64,000 nt of DNA from Xanthostigma xanthostigma (Eukaryota; Arthropoda; Insecta; Raphidioptera; Raphidiidae): positions 41,566,401 to 41,630,400 of the forward strand of contig OY754465.1 in the NCBI GenBank assembly GCA_963575645.1, in the 5' to 3' direction. This document shows positions 47,118 to 58,706 of this stretch, piece after piece. The notes beneath the pieces are model-generated. The model had not been told where the DNA came from, did not search any database, and was given only the letters and a program-made list of their open reading frames with translations. Each line of letters starts with the position of its first letter. Position 1 is the first letter of the stretch. The position numbers and the translations under genes were made by a program.

Positions 47118-50100
47118 GTAATACTATTTTGATATTTTAATAAGTACCTAAAACTTATTTTTTATTATTTTGTAAACCCAGCTTTAAAAACATTTAGATC
47201 AAATTTTTAGAAATCATAAGTCAATTCGGAATCAAACCGTGCAGACTGCAGATTATAGAATGTCTTTTTTATTTAGAAGGGGGGTCGACCGTAAGTCCAA
47301 CACAAATCTAGACTAAAGCCAAGTAATTTCAAAACCCTGACATGAATTTCTAAGTAAATATTTTCTTTGTGGTATAAAGTTGGCCCCTCTATTTAAATCT
47401 TACTATTTGAGCACATAGATACCTACGTATTTAGGAAAAACTGTATTTTGTTTACAACCAAACAAAATAGAATAATTTCTGAATAATCTGATCTGTCGAA
47501 AGTACTTTATATTATTTATACGCTATTGATCAAATGTTATTCAACTTTCGATTGCTGAGAGTTGAGATTATACAGCAATGAGAACGTATGATGTGCATTT
47601 AGCATTTATTGTAGGTATGTGTGATAGAAGAGAAATTAAATATTACATTTTAAATTTATGCTGTTACAAATTTTGTTATCTATAGCTTTATATGAATAGT
47701 TTCCCTGTAAATAATAATGTATAACCTGATTTCTGTTTTGGGAATGACGCAAGCATGTTTGATTCGATTTTTCTAAAATCTAATTCGATGGTATTCTGGT
47801 GAGAAATCGCTCATACAGCATTACTTCAAGATTGGGTACCAGGTTTCGTTAAAAGCATTTTAATTATATGAAGTTGTCCCTAATTAAGTAAATAAAGCAA
47901 TTGTGATCCTTGAAGACTATTGGAGAATGTTTTTGGAAGAATCTATGGCAATAGGATCAATAAAAATCAATACTGAATTTAAAATTGCATTTATCACTAG
48001 CATTTCGTACGTCCTGAAACGTAAGTGATAAATGCAGTTTTAAATTTTATTGATCCTATTGCCACAGACTCTTCCAAAAAACTTTCTCCAATCATTTTAA
48101 CCTTTTTCCGGTAATGGTACACACAGACAAAGATTTTAGAAATACATTGTCCAAAAAGCAAATTGCAGACAAAGGTATATATTAACATTGAAATTAACCT
48201 CCAGATTGTTGTGTCATCCCGTTTGTAGGGTCACCATAAGAACACAGGAGACATATACACAAAATTATGAATGTTGTATAACTATGATATATACATGACA
48301 TACTGACCTCATGTATAATTCTTACATTTATTTCATGAGTGTACGAAAAATCACAAACTTCAATCATCCATGTCTGTCTTCTGAACAGAACAGGTATATG
48401 ACTTCGAAACGATACCAGTACTGTTACCATTACTAAAACTATGATAAGGGCACTGACACCTTCGCAAAATTACGTACTCGTCCTCACAAATCTGTACTGT
48501 GCTACCGCTAGGAAATCCAGAAAACTGTCTCTTTCATTACTTTGTATAGTTTGTAATATGTATTTATCTATTAAATTCGTGTTTCCCATGATTCGATATT
48601 GATGAAGATATATTTCTGCTGTTCCTTCGGGATAAATAAGTTTGGTATATTTAGAAATGTTATTTATAAGAAGATTATTGGCTTTCCATTTATGTTTATT
48701 CTCGACAACAATAACATTGGAATTAAAATCAGTCCAGTAAGAAAGCTGTTCCTTATGCTTGTACATCCCTAGTAAAGCCAGACGATTCAATATCGCACTA
48801 GCCTATGTACAATCAATAGCCGTTGTCCAATCAATAGCCGTTGTCCAATCACAATCAGTATTCAAACGTGATTTCAACTAATTTAGTTTTTGGTCACGAC
48901 CATCCAAGTACTGACTGGGCCCGACCTGTCTCTCACCATTGCGTCTGGCATTATTATATCAATATATTATTAACAATGTACAGTAAACCCTCGTTAACAC
49001 GAACACGGTTAACACGAATTTCGGTTTAACGCGAACAAAAATTTGCTCTCGACAATGGTCACATAAGCTTTAATGTAATTATGTTCGGTTAACACGAACC
49101 CTCGTTAATACGAACTTCGAACAACTTTTTCGTCACTTCACGGTTAATTATCGGATAATACGAACTACAAAAATTCTCAAATCATATATTTTGATCATTT
49201 TGGTCAATGAATATACAATACAACTAAAAGAAAAGATTCGCTTAAGGGATTACAAAAGTAATTAACTCACATTCTAAAAATAGACAAAGGACTGAGAGAT
49301 TAAAAATTCACTCGAAATCCTATAAATAGAAACATACCTCTAAATTTTGAATTGAATGTGCACAGAAACTCCGACCAACTTATCGTCAAAACAATATTGA
49401 AATGTATTTTGTAAACAAATAAAAACAAACTTTCAAACTCAGATAATATTTAAGAACAATTAATGTTATTAGATAATTTATAATAAATAATTATTCAATG
49501 TTTACTTAAAATAAATCATGATTTGACACTTAAAAAATGACTGTATTTTATGCCATACTCGGTTTACACGAACTCCCACATAACACGAACTTTTTGACTG
49601 ATTTTTACGAGTTCGTGTTAACGAGGTTTTACTGTATTCACATGACCAGATCTGTAATTAAATGATTTATGTATCGAAAATGTAATTTAACTGCAGCATC
49701 ACTTTCGGACTAGAAATTAGATTATCAAATTAGTTATTAGAATGTTCAAAAAGGGATTTTTTTGAGTTGAGTATTTAAAAGCGGCAGCTGTAATGAAATG
49801 ATTTGTGAAGTGAAAGCGTCATTTTGCACCAATGACGGACTAGATTTTGATTATCAAATTACGGGTGTTCGAGTAACGACTTTTTTTTAAACTCGAGTAG
49901 GTATTTTAAAATGACAGCTGTAATAAAATGATTTATAAATTTAAAGCAAAATTTTAGCTCATCACCAGTGCCAGACTAGAATCTTGATTCCCAAAAAGAG
50001 GCGTGTAGGTAGTGAATTTTCTTTTTTGAGTCGAGTATTTTAATAAAGTCTCGATTTTCAAGTCAAGACTTTTTTAATTATGTTCGTTATTATGACATGT

Positions 50101-53100
50101 TAATTTAATAATTTCAAACGAATATTACTTAACAGGGGTGGCAGTAATAAAAAAAATATCATACAAAACTTGCTTATATTTTAAAGATCTTTTCAACAAT
50201 ACCACTTTCGACCTATCGTGCCATTTAATATTCCGGAGTTCTGAACATTCTGGAGCAAACTAATAGGGAAGCCGACCTTTCCGGGGAAAAAAAAATATCA
50301 CCATTCGATTCTTCATTAGGCCGTTTTCGAAAAAAAACGAATGGTACGGGTGGTCTGATTCATCCTGTAGATGGAACGACCAACAATTTCTGTTCAATGA
50401 AAATATTACGGCAGGTATCACGTGACTTAATATTAAAAACTGTCCTTAAGACCTTCTTATGTAGAATAAAAATTTGTTCACAATAATACATAGAATTGAC
50501 TCACCCAAATATTCAAAAATTAATGTGCGAATAAATAGAAACAAAGCAATACGATAAAAAAATTTGTCTGTCGACGATGGACGAAAGTCTACGGTAAGCA
50601 GATAGCTTGAGATATTTTTGTGCGGCACTCGTTGGTATGGTTAGTCCGATTAAGGTTCGAATTAATGGTCACGTCAAGAAATCTGAGTGAGCCCGTGTTA
50701 TCAATTAGGTTGTAATCATATATTTAATAATTTACTATATGAATCATTGTCTATCTACTCAATGTGCGGTGAGTGAAGACAATAAAGCGTTTCGAAAATA
50801 TATCTGCGTCTCTTTCTTCGATGTAATTCCCTGATTTCTACGATAATAGGATTGGTTGATGTACCTTGCATTCAATCTGAATAAAGTATCTCTGTTTCAA
50901 AAACTTTTTTTATGACATTGACATGGGCGTACCCAGCTTTAGGCCCAGGAGGGGGCAAATTAGAAATTTCTTAAGCCGGGTGCCCCGTGCTTGTTTTCCC
51001 TCCCTGGATACGCCAGGGCTTACGGCCGAAAAAAGACAGAAGTATACAGGGTCATTTTTTAATTGGCCCATTAGAAGTTTCTCAGCTTAGAAATGGAATA
51101 CAAATTTAATACAAATTTAACTTTAGTTGGGATAGCTATCCCAAATAAAATTAAATTTTCTATCAGATGGCGCTATAAAAATGGGGGTTGCCATTTGAAA
51201 AAATTGAGATATCGCCATTTTTTTATGTCCAAAACTGAAAAATCATAGTATGCAACTCTGGCGTCGCTCAGAAACCGCCGACATACCAAAAGATTCCCCT
51301 TTCCTTGCTCTTTCAAATAAAAAAAATCGCAAGTCTCTATCTTTAACCGTTTAGGAGTTATGATTTTTCAAAGTTGACTCTACAATGACCAAATTTGACA
51401 CATAATTTGACATAAGTCAAAAACTATGAGAGATAGGTACCCAAAAGTGGGGTGCTCCTTACTTAAAATGAAAGGGGGAATCATAATATGTAATAAAAAA
51501 TGGGAGGTGCCATTTACAAAAACAAAGATGGCGTTCGTTTTTGACATAACCTGTGGCGCCATCTCGACGAAAATATTTTAGAAATATAGATCACGTGGTA
51601 CAATGGTCCTGTACAAATTTTCAGATTTGTATTCCATTTCTAAGCTGAGAAACTTCTAATGGGCCAATTAAAAAAATAACCCTGTATGTGTGCGCCCTAA
51701 TGGTTCGATTGCGATTTTGTTCCTATGCTCAGTATAGAACAAAAGTATATGGTTGTAATTCACAGAAGCATTTCTAGCGGGACAACCACTTGTACAATTC
51801 ATTTAAGTTTTTCAAAAAGTAACTTTTTTTCCTCTATATTTTCTTGACAAATTATTCCAGTCTCGTATAATCGAAGACCAATTAGAAGCTAACAAAAAAG
51901 TTCCTACTTATTACAATTAGCACATCGTAAATAGATTAATGGGAAATTTTCATTCATTTAATTTTGTGGTACTCGTATATTAATATTGTGTAATTTTGTA
52001 GTCCGATACTGGCGTATGGCGGTGCAACATTGCATCCGCTGCATATTATATAGGTACTAGCGGTCCTGCCCGGTGTCACTCGGGTGCAAAAGAACGAATG
52101 GGGGGAGGGACATGAGTACACACATTCATCTAAGTTTACCGAGATGAATGTTGTGTCCAAATTTCAATGTGATCGGAGTTACCGTTCAAAAGTTTTAGTC
52201 GGACGGACAATTTTGCAACATTTTCATTGATGCTCCGCTCCTATTGGCCGTAGTGTGATATTATATAGCCTATAGCCTTCCTCGATTAATGGGCTATCCA
52301 ACAACATTTTTTTTTTCAATTCGAACCAGTAGTTTCTGAAATTAGCGCGTTCAACCAAACATGCAAACAAACAAATTCTACAGCTTTATAGTATACATTG
52401 ACCGTAATTAAGAAAATCAATATTTTGGATCAGATATCACGTAACAGGGTATTCCCGTAATTTATTCATTTTTTTTAAATATATTTTTTTTACATTACCC
52501 TGAAAAGTAAAAATTGAATTGTTCTCAGACAATAAATAAATTACCAAAACAGTGTTGATTAAGAATAATGAATGACTAATGTATCTTTCAACGGTTACCT
52601 TTTATCATCTAATTAAAAACAGGTTTTATTACCGGCAAGTCAATTTAATTGATACATATTATAAGTACAAAAAACACACTACAATCAATTCTGCACTAAT
52701 TATTTTATTTTACAAGCATGAACTACAAAAGTGGTCTAATATCTCGTATATCTTCGCTAGATGTATCTAGATATGAATTACTTAAAAATTAATGTCTGTA
52801 AAAATGAATATTCAACACAGATTTGAAACGAATTAACCAGTTAACGAAAACAAAAAACACAAAACCTGAGGTATATTTTCTATTGTAGAATAATTTAGAA
52901 CATTTTTTGTTTATCATCATAAAATGCTAAATGTGTATGTATGCAATATTCAATTTACTGAACCGATTTGTAAAATACTTTCTTTCTGGTATGAGGCAGG
53001 AGGTTCCAACAAATGCAATATAAAAATATTTTGTTTTTTGCAGGAGAAGAAATCGGTGGAAGTAACAATGCTTTGAAGGATTCAAGAGGTCTCTTTTCAC

Positions 53101-55292
53101 CACGGATGGATTACGAACAATGGACACCATTAGGGCGAGGAGATCCTTTAAAGAACGATCCAACATATGACTATGTACCACCTGTTTTGGAACGTGTACA
53201 TTACTGGATAGATCCTGCATCAAGAAAACCCGACCCACCCGGAGAAGTGAAAAAAACTGAAATCCTTGTTCTTGGAGTATCATCCAAGAAACCAAGCACC
53301 GGAGTTTCACAGATAGATTCGCGAAGAGACACGTACGATCCATTCTTGAAATTTATAGAGGGTCCTAAATTCAACCATCACACTACTTATTCCAGACCTT
53401 CAAGACCACAATATTCTGCACCATCATCATATTACTCTTCATCATTTTATTCGCCCAAACAAAAATATGGCAGCATCAGTTATTCTAAAGATGATCAGCA
53501 TACACCATACACAGTGATGATGCCACCACCAATGCAAGTGCCCAATTCAGGCTATTTAAACAGAACAACTGCATCTACATTTGAACCAACAACAACTACT
53601 GAAGCGCCAGTATCAATTTCTGCAGCAGATTTAGTCTATCATACCAGTAGTGCCAGTAATGAAGATGAGTGGAAAAATACAAAATCGCAGTACGCTACAA
53701 TTGCGGAATCGAGTAGTCAAGTCACTTGGAAAACGCCGCTAGACGATGTAAATGATCAAAATATTACAGATTTCACGACACAATTAAGTGAGAGTGATAA
53801 CGAAACGGACGCTTATACGGAAAGCCTTCCAGCTTTACTGAGTCTTACATCGCAGTCACAGCCTTCCAATATTCTTTCACCAAGTCATATGCAAATGCTA
53901 CACGTAGCCGGAGATTCGCCCGCTATTACGCACGTCAGCGTTGGTGGAATGCCTATTCATAAGGGACAAGTTACAGACGATACTATTGATCCTGAAAATA
54001 CGTATGTTAACATAGGAAAACCAAATGCTCACGTGCAAACTGCACCAACTATGACGAGCCTTGATATAAGTACGAACCCGATTTTAGGCACATCGAACTC
54101 AGAACTTATTCCTGGTCCCGTTATGCTTACAAATTCACCTGATATGCAATCTATATCTCTTACAAATTTGCCTGAGTCTATTTTGAAAAGTACTGTACCA
54201 ACGGATTCCTCTTCAAACAGTATTCAGTCTCATTCAATCTTTACAAGTGGTTCACATAATCATTTGCCATCAATAACGACAACATCATCAACTGGATCAT
54301 TCAGTTTCAAGCCTTTATCTTCAATAAGTCATTTAAGTAAACCTGTTCTGAGACCAAATTATGTTATTTCTCCAACACAGTTAACTTACTTAAATATGCA
54401 TACAATGCCTTCGATTTATAAAAAACCACCAACGTCACCTGTTGATAGTGTATCGCCGTTAAAGATGCCACCTGTCACATTACAAACAATGGAGACAATG
54501 CAAACAATGCAGCCTCCTCCTGCCACAAATTATAAGCCAGTAAAGGAGCAGAGTTTCCCATCATTAATGCAATCGCTTCTTTACGATGAGGACATGTACA
54601 CAACACAAGAACTTCCAACAACTCCCACAACAACCACAACTTCAACTACGACAACGTCGTCGCCTCCAACGACTGTACAAAATTCTTTCTTAACAACAGA
54701 TCCGCTATTTTCACATTTTCAGAAACCTGCCGAAGCGGTTCGTGGTCCGATGTATTTAATCATACAAGGACATTCAAAAGTCAAAACTTATGGAGCTTCT
54801 AAACAGAATATTCATGGAATCCCTATACAAGAATCCAATGAAATTTCACACACTGATGATATTGGTAAATCGAATTATATAGTTAAACATTTGCATGATC
54901 GTTCTAGAGAAACTGCCGCCGAAGAGAATACGGAGAAGCGTAATCAAGACAGGTACAGCAAGGATCTTCAAACTTTACAGCATGTTTTGGATACAGGATT
55001 AGGTGCCATTGATGTAACGACACTATCATCAGTAAGACATAAACGAGGATTCGAAGTTCAAGAAACTGAAGTGAGAGGAGAATACAATGTAAGGGATGGC
55101 GACTTTACAAGTGAGAAATATAGAAAAGGTATTGTGGAAACAGGTGACATATCTGAAATTAAAAAAAGAACAGAAGCTTTTAAAAATACTCCGAGGGTTA
55201 AACGACAACTTTCTATCGCAAATTATTTTCCATTTGCTGTAGAAAAAACTGATGAAAGCGGTCTTTCGGATAGTGATTTTTTTTTATTATAA
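46997..55292 (+). CDS. Secreted Ser/Thr/Pro-rich proprotein with furin sites, function unknown (spliced)
   Basis: join(46997..47117,53044..55292) gives 789 residues. The split codon G|GA (Gly41) keeps frame across a GT-AG intron. Residues 1-26 form a signal peptide: Lys8, hydrophobic IFVLSMWTILVIP, likely cleavage after His25-Ser26. Residues 60-100 (PLGRGDPLKNDPTYDYVPP, then LERVHYWIDP) look constrained. The long middle is low-complexity, rich in Ser, Thr, Pro and Met, with sequons such as Asn213 and Asn280 and a mucin-like Thr run at about 563-585. A block at 609-624 (MYLIIQGHSKVKTYG) again looks ordered. Near the end, RHKR (705-708) and RVKR (758-761) are furin-type sites that would free a 53-residue and a 28-residue peptide, the latter starting with Gln. 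It is probably secreted and processed. I do not recognise a named family. The structure is well supported; the role is open. Confidence 0.9.
47920..48091. repeat. Intronic fold-back repeat
   Basis: TTGGAGAATGTTTTTGGAAG..TTTATCACT (47920-47998) pairs with 48024-48091, with a loop of about 25 bases. The left arm has a roughly 10-base bulge (AATCAATACTG). Confidence 0.8.
48470..48790 (-). other. Unassigned 106-codon ORF, antisense in the intron
   Basis: It begins MNRLALLGMYKHKEQLSYW and has a mixed, non-repetitive composition (for example LIYPEGTAEIYLHQYR), unlike most AT-driven frames here. After its stop, another frame on the same strand reads ICEDEYVILRRCQCPYHSF, then SNGNSTG, hinting at a Cys-rich continuation, and 48194-48430 is open as well. 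No family is recognised. It could be a decayed gene, an exon of an antisense gene, or chance. Confidence 0.25.
48981..49634. mobile_element. pogo/Tigger-like MITE, 654 bp, TA target
   Basis: CAGTAAACCCTCGTTAACAC at the left and GTGTTAACGAGGTTTTACTG at the right are inverted. TA flanks both sides (48979-48980 and 49635-49636). The subterminal words GGTTAACACGAA, CGGTTTAACGCGAAC and CGGTTTACACGAACT repeat the end. The CAGT start and TA duplication fit the pogo branch of Tc1/mariner. There is no transposase. Confidence 0.9.
49653..50055. repeat. Diverged tandem repeat, three units of 130-137 bp
   Basis: GTAAT.AAATGATTTRT begins units at 49653, 49790 and 49920. Each continues through GGACTAGA..TTGATTATCAAATT (third unit CCAGACTAGAATCTTGATTC) and ends GAGTATTTTAAAA.G.CAGCT. 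The first unit starts 18 bp after the pogo-like element. Confidence 0.75.
50922..51015. repeat. ~95-bp insert with GGCGTACCCAG/CTGGATACGCC ends
   Basis: The inverted ends and a G/C-rich inside (GGCCCAGGAGGGGGCAAATT, CCCCGTGCTTG) are absent from repeat X copy 1. This is probably a very short hAT-like MITE; no clean octamer duplication was seen. Confidence 0.55.
51047..51684. mobile_element. Tc1/mariner-type MITE, 638 bp
   Basis: CAGGGTCATTTTTTAATTGG at the left pairs with CCAATTAAAAAAATAACCCTG at the right. Pairing continues inward for about 60 bp (CCCATTAGAAGTTTCTCAGC, TTAGAAATGGAATACAAAT). TA flanks both sides. The same position in repeat X copy 1 is uninterrupted. Confidence 0.9.
52055..52394 (+). 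mobile_element. Non-autonomous retroposon family 'V', internally deleted copy
   Basis: TACTAGCGGTCCTGCCCGG through GATGAATGTTGTGTCCAAAT, then CATTGATGCTCCGCTCC, CCTATAGCCTTCCTCGAT and the 3' end GCGCGTTCAAC..CAGCTTTATAGTATA. Colinear with 63011-63771 but lacking about 414 bp in the middle. The tail resembles 3' ends I know from RTE-type LINEs and SINEs of moths. Confidence 0.8.
53044..55292 (+). CDS. Terminal coding exon of the secreted proprotein
   Basis: Codes for residues 41-789 without interruption. In the unspliced sequence the frame opens at an ATG at 53013, but that is inside the intron, upstream of the acceptor TTTTTTGCAG, and would give no signal peptide. The stop is TAA at 55290-55292. 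Codon use is clearly biased and the composition stays in frame for 2.2 kb, unlike anything else in the window. The antisense 138-aa frame at 52927-53343 is its shadow. Confidence 0.93.
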
Positions 55293-55640
55293 GTGTTCAA
55301 TTTTGAAATACATAGTACTCTGACATTCTGCTTAAAAAGATCGTTTGAATATAAATTGTACCTATCAGTTAATTTGTGTAACTAATCAATTATTTATTGG
55401 ACAACAAAAACTAATATAAAATTAGTTACCGGCGTATTATGTCAAACTAAAAAGAAAAACATCTATCATATCATTTCAAAAGTGATTAAAATAATTTTCA
55501 TCTCGAAATTAATTTATTGTTATTTTATATTCATTTCGTATTATTTTTTGTACCTGATCGGTAATGATACATGATTTAATGATTTTGTATCAAAATATTC
55601 TTTATAATTTTTAATAAAGGCTGGATTGCAAAATTGCAAA
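55293..55640 (+). terminator. 3' untranslated region with poly(A) signal
   Basis: AATAAA at 55613-55618, about 320 bases after the stop, is followed by a GT/T-rich stretch (CTGTATTTTTTATAACCG) suited to cleavage. This is the first canonical hexamer after the stop that I see. Confidence 0.75.
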
Positions 55641-56575
55641 CTGTATTTTTTATAACCGTCAAGTTGTAGATGAAGCAAAATTTGTGATGACTTAACTGTT
55701 TTTTTTTTACAATTTTCTAGACACCAAATGCAAAAAAGAACATGTATCCAAAACTTAATTTCTTAAATGACGTCAAGAACGTAATGTTACAGTTAAGTCA
55801 TCGAAATAATCTTAAGGGAATAAATCTAATATATTTCCTTAATTTGAATTGACTTTTGTCAGACAAAGGTTTTTATTATATAAATGCTATTTAGAATCTG
55901 GACACCAGGAAAAAATGAGGATTTCTTTGCAGGATCAAGTTTGAAGCATCACTGTAAAACTTCTAGTAATTCTTTGTGACTGCCATTTCATTAATCTATT
56001 CATAAGTTGTTGTTTTTTTTCTCATATACCATACCTTTTGATTATGCTATCTCCAAAACCATAAAATGCATCTATATGTAATTCCTTTTTACCTTTCTAT
56101 TTTAATCCTACTTAACAGTATATAAAAGTTGTATTTCAAAGATAAAAAATGACATTAAACTTGTCCATCAATATTCTTTTCTTGGAATAAATTTCTCGAT
56201 TGGATATATTGAACAAATATTATCAATGGGATTTGAAGAAACTGTCACGAAGGTAATGTATAATATATAAGTGAACATGATATGTGAAACACGTATTTAC
56301 TCTAAAAGGAATTCTAACATCTAAGGTAGATACTTGAATGTATGACATAGTATGTCATATCGGATACGGCTACCATTCATGGTAGGTAACTGAATTAACC
56401 ATAAGTATGTGTTATTGCTAGAATCTGGATGTTGGACAAACTTCTTATTCATTCATCATTCGACTGCCTTGTGCATTTATGCATTCGTATAAAACATTAA
56501 TGACAAGTAAATGATAATGGATAACATATTATGTATTAAACAAAGACGTCAAAAATTAGGTCCTACTATCATCTT
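55641..56575. other. Non-coding stretch
   Basis: Inverted words TGATGACTTAACTGT (55686) and ACAGTTAAGTCATCG (55790) form a weak stem. No exon was recognised. Confidence 0.45.
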
Positions 56576-56589
56576 TTTAATAAAAAATT

Positions 56590-57232
56590 CCAGCCAATTG
56601 GGCGACGGGACCATTCCAACTTAAAAAATGTTGACATTTGATTAAAATAAAGAAAATACAATATCTTATATCGCGTGAGGTGACGCGGGTAATGGCTAGT
56701 ATTCAGTATGATATTTGCTAATCGTTGCCATGGTTACCTACATAATATGTTCCACGTCATGTAAATATTAATCAAAACATGCCGAACCTGTTTATTTCTG
56801 ACAGATCCATAAAACCAAAGAGCGGCTTATTTTTTTTATTTTCAAAATATTTCCGAAACTATAAAGTTTAGAAAAACATTTTTTTAACGAAACTTTCTTG
56901 AAAAAATAAATAAAATAATAAGCCGTATACCATTATTATATAAAAAAACACCGTTATAGCAAATATCTCTTCTGCGCATGCGCCGATTTTCCCCAAAAAC
57001 AATAGGGCTCTTTATATTTGCATACCAAACATCCTCCCAAAATTTGGTTTCAATCCGCTCATCCGTTTGACCTGTATCGTGTTCACAGACAAACAGACGC
57101 ACAGAGATTTTCCAAAAATATGTTTTTTGGATTCAGGGGACCTCAAAACGGAAAGATATTGTAAAATTTTTGAAAAGTTGATTTTTGACCTAAACTAGTA
57201 CCATTCCCCACTTGTGGGTTAGAATGGTAAAA
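56590..57232 (+). repeat. Dispersed repeat 'Z', copy 3
   Basis: The cleanest copy, from CCAGCCAATTGGGCGACGGG to CCCACTTGTGGGTTAGAATG. ACCATTCCAAC at the left and GTTAGAATGGT at the right are inverted. A minus-strand frame of 72 codons (56884-57102) is also half-conserved in copy 2, which reflects the shared repeat. Confidence 0.82.
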
Positions 57233-58565
57233 GTGCCAGAATTGTTGACTCCGTAATTTAACAAATGAAGAACGAATGAATAATGTGACTCTGATCTTAA
57301 AAAATGACTGTCGCTGAATTGTACAGCGACGAGCGAATCCCGTGTTATATATGTTAAATAATTATTCTAAAGTTGAATAACAAATTCGTTTTTTCCATAT
57401 TAGAAAATAACGTAAGGAATAGTTTTCTTGATGTGTAAATACTAGTTCATTTAGGCAACGTGATCATACATTCAATTTTCAACGGAGAGTAATGACCATC
57501 TCGTTATTTTTGGTAAAAATATAATTTGCCCGTTGTCCACCTCTCCATCTCCCATTTCGTTCACCTATGCCTCTGTAGTTCCGGCATTTCAACTTTTCAT
57601 CATTGTTCCGGTATTCAGCTCAGTATCGCTTGTCCCGTTCAAAAATAATAATTTAAGCAAAATAGCGTAGATTGCTTACGATTGTCGAAAATAGGCACAA
57701 ACGAAACAATATAATTGAAATCCTTCTTATACACACCCTCATCGACACACATTTACAAAATCTGTCTTCATCTTTTCAAAAAAAGTTGTTCTGTTAAAAA
57801 AAAAAAATGAAATTATTTTGTTCTACAATTAAATAGATATATGAGAAAATATTCAATACCTATAAAAAATTTACCAAAATAATATAAAATATAAATATTG
57901 AGCCCGAAGAAAAATATTAAAAACTTTTATCGTTTAAGTAACCAGTCTATGTGTTAGTGTGTAAGTAGATTAATAGAATAGATGAAGACATGGTGACAAT
58001 ACTAATGTCATTAATATACCGAATGTCTTGAAATAAACAAAACAAACGTTGGATAAAAAAATAAAGATAATTAGCCATATTTCACTATTTGTGTTTCAAT
58101 TTCTGTTCTTACGTAATTTCTGTTCTTACAGTGATTACAAAATTGATAAGCATTGTTTGTAATCCCTAATGTTTAATTATTTTGCTTAGGAGAATTAAAA
58201 ATAAAAGTAATAACCAAAAGTGTTTATTTTGTTAACCACTTGTTATCAATCGTGTGTGCCGCGACGCATGTCTTTTTTTATACCGACCGAAGGCTGCTAT
58301 ACTGATTATTAAAAACTAGCTTTTACCCGAGACTTCATCCCCGTGGAATCAATGTTTAAAATTGATATAATTGATTAAAAAATTCATAAATTCTAGCAAG
58401 ACTCTAAATTAAGACGGCCCTATAAACATTGTATTTTGTCTTACCATCTTTTGCAAATACATAAAGATTTTGTGGATCGATACACGTGAGCAAGCCACAA
58501 ACAGCTGGCCGTACGAACAACATGGTTTTTTTAAATGAATACCTGCTTAATAGCCTTAACAATAT
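57233..58565. other. Non-coding stretch
   Basis: AT-rich. The phrase CTAGCTTTTACCCGAGACTT near 58316 marks the edge of a common insect dispersed repeat. No exon was recognised. Confidence 0.45.
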
Positions 58566-58570
58566 TTCTA

Positions 58571-58706
58571 TTACGGTTAATACAAGAAAGTAGTTAATTC
58601 GCGAATTAATCGGCTAATTACCCGAATTAACCAATCCTTGACGTTGGTTAATTCGGGTATTAGCCGGTTAATTCGCGAATAAACTACTTTCTTGTATTAA
58701 CCGTAA
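58571..58706. mobile_element. 136-bp near-perfect palindrome
   Basis: TTACGGTTAATACAAGAAAG..CGGCTAATTACCCGAATTAACCAA (58571-58634) pairs with 58645-58706. The loop is about 10 bases (TCCTTGACG). TTAATTCGCGAATTAA inside each arm is itself self-complementary. Confidence 0.85.

Larger units (their letters stand above)
50690..51790. repeat. Dispersed repeat 'X', copy 2, carrying nested inserts
   Basis: Matches 5079-5500. The match runs from CATATATTTAATAATTTACTATATGAATC-like sequence (here lacking the SINE), breaks at about 50921-51018 (small inverted-repeat insert), resumes at CTTACGGCCGAAAAAAGACA, breaks again at 51047-51684, and ends with GCGCCCTAATGGTTCGATTG. Confidence 0.8.
47118..53043 (+). 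other. Phase-1 intron of the secreted proprotein gene, 5.9 kb, repeat-filled
   Basis: Donor GTAATA at 47118 and acceptor TTTTTTGCAG ending at 53043. At least five repeats occupy it: an inverted repeat (47920-48091), a pogo-like MITE (48981-49634), a ~130-bp satellite (49653-50055), repeat X with two nested inserts (50690-51790) and a retroposon end (52055-52394). Remaining intervals (47118-47919, 52395-53043) show nothing recognisable. Confidence 0.85.

Noticed and set aside
53013..53043. In-frame ATG at 53013 as the start of the host protein
   Set aside because: It lies in the intron just before a strong acceptor and gives no signal peptide. The spliced upstream exon supplies a better start and matches the reading phase.
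52927..53343. 138-codon minus-strand frame overlapping the host exon start
   Set aside because: It is antisense to the well-supported coding exon, has no start context or domain, and its composition mirrors the sense codons.
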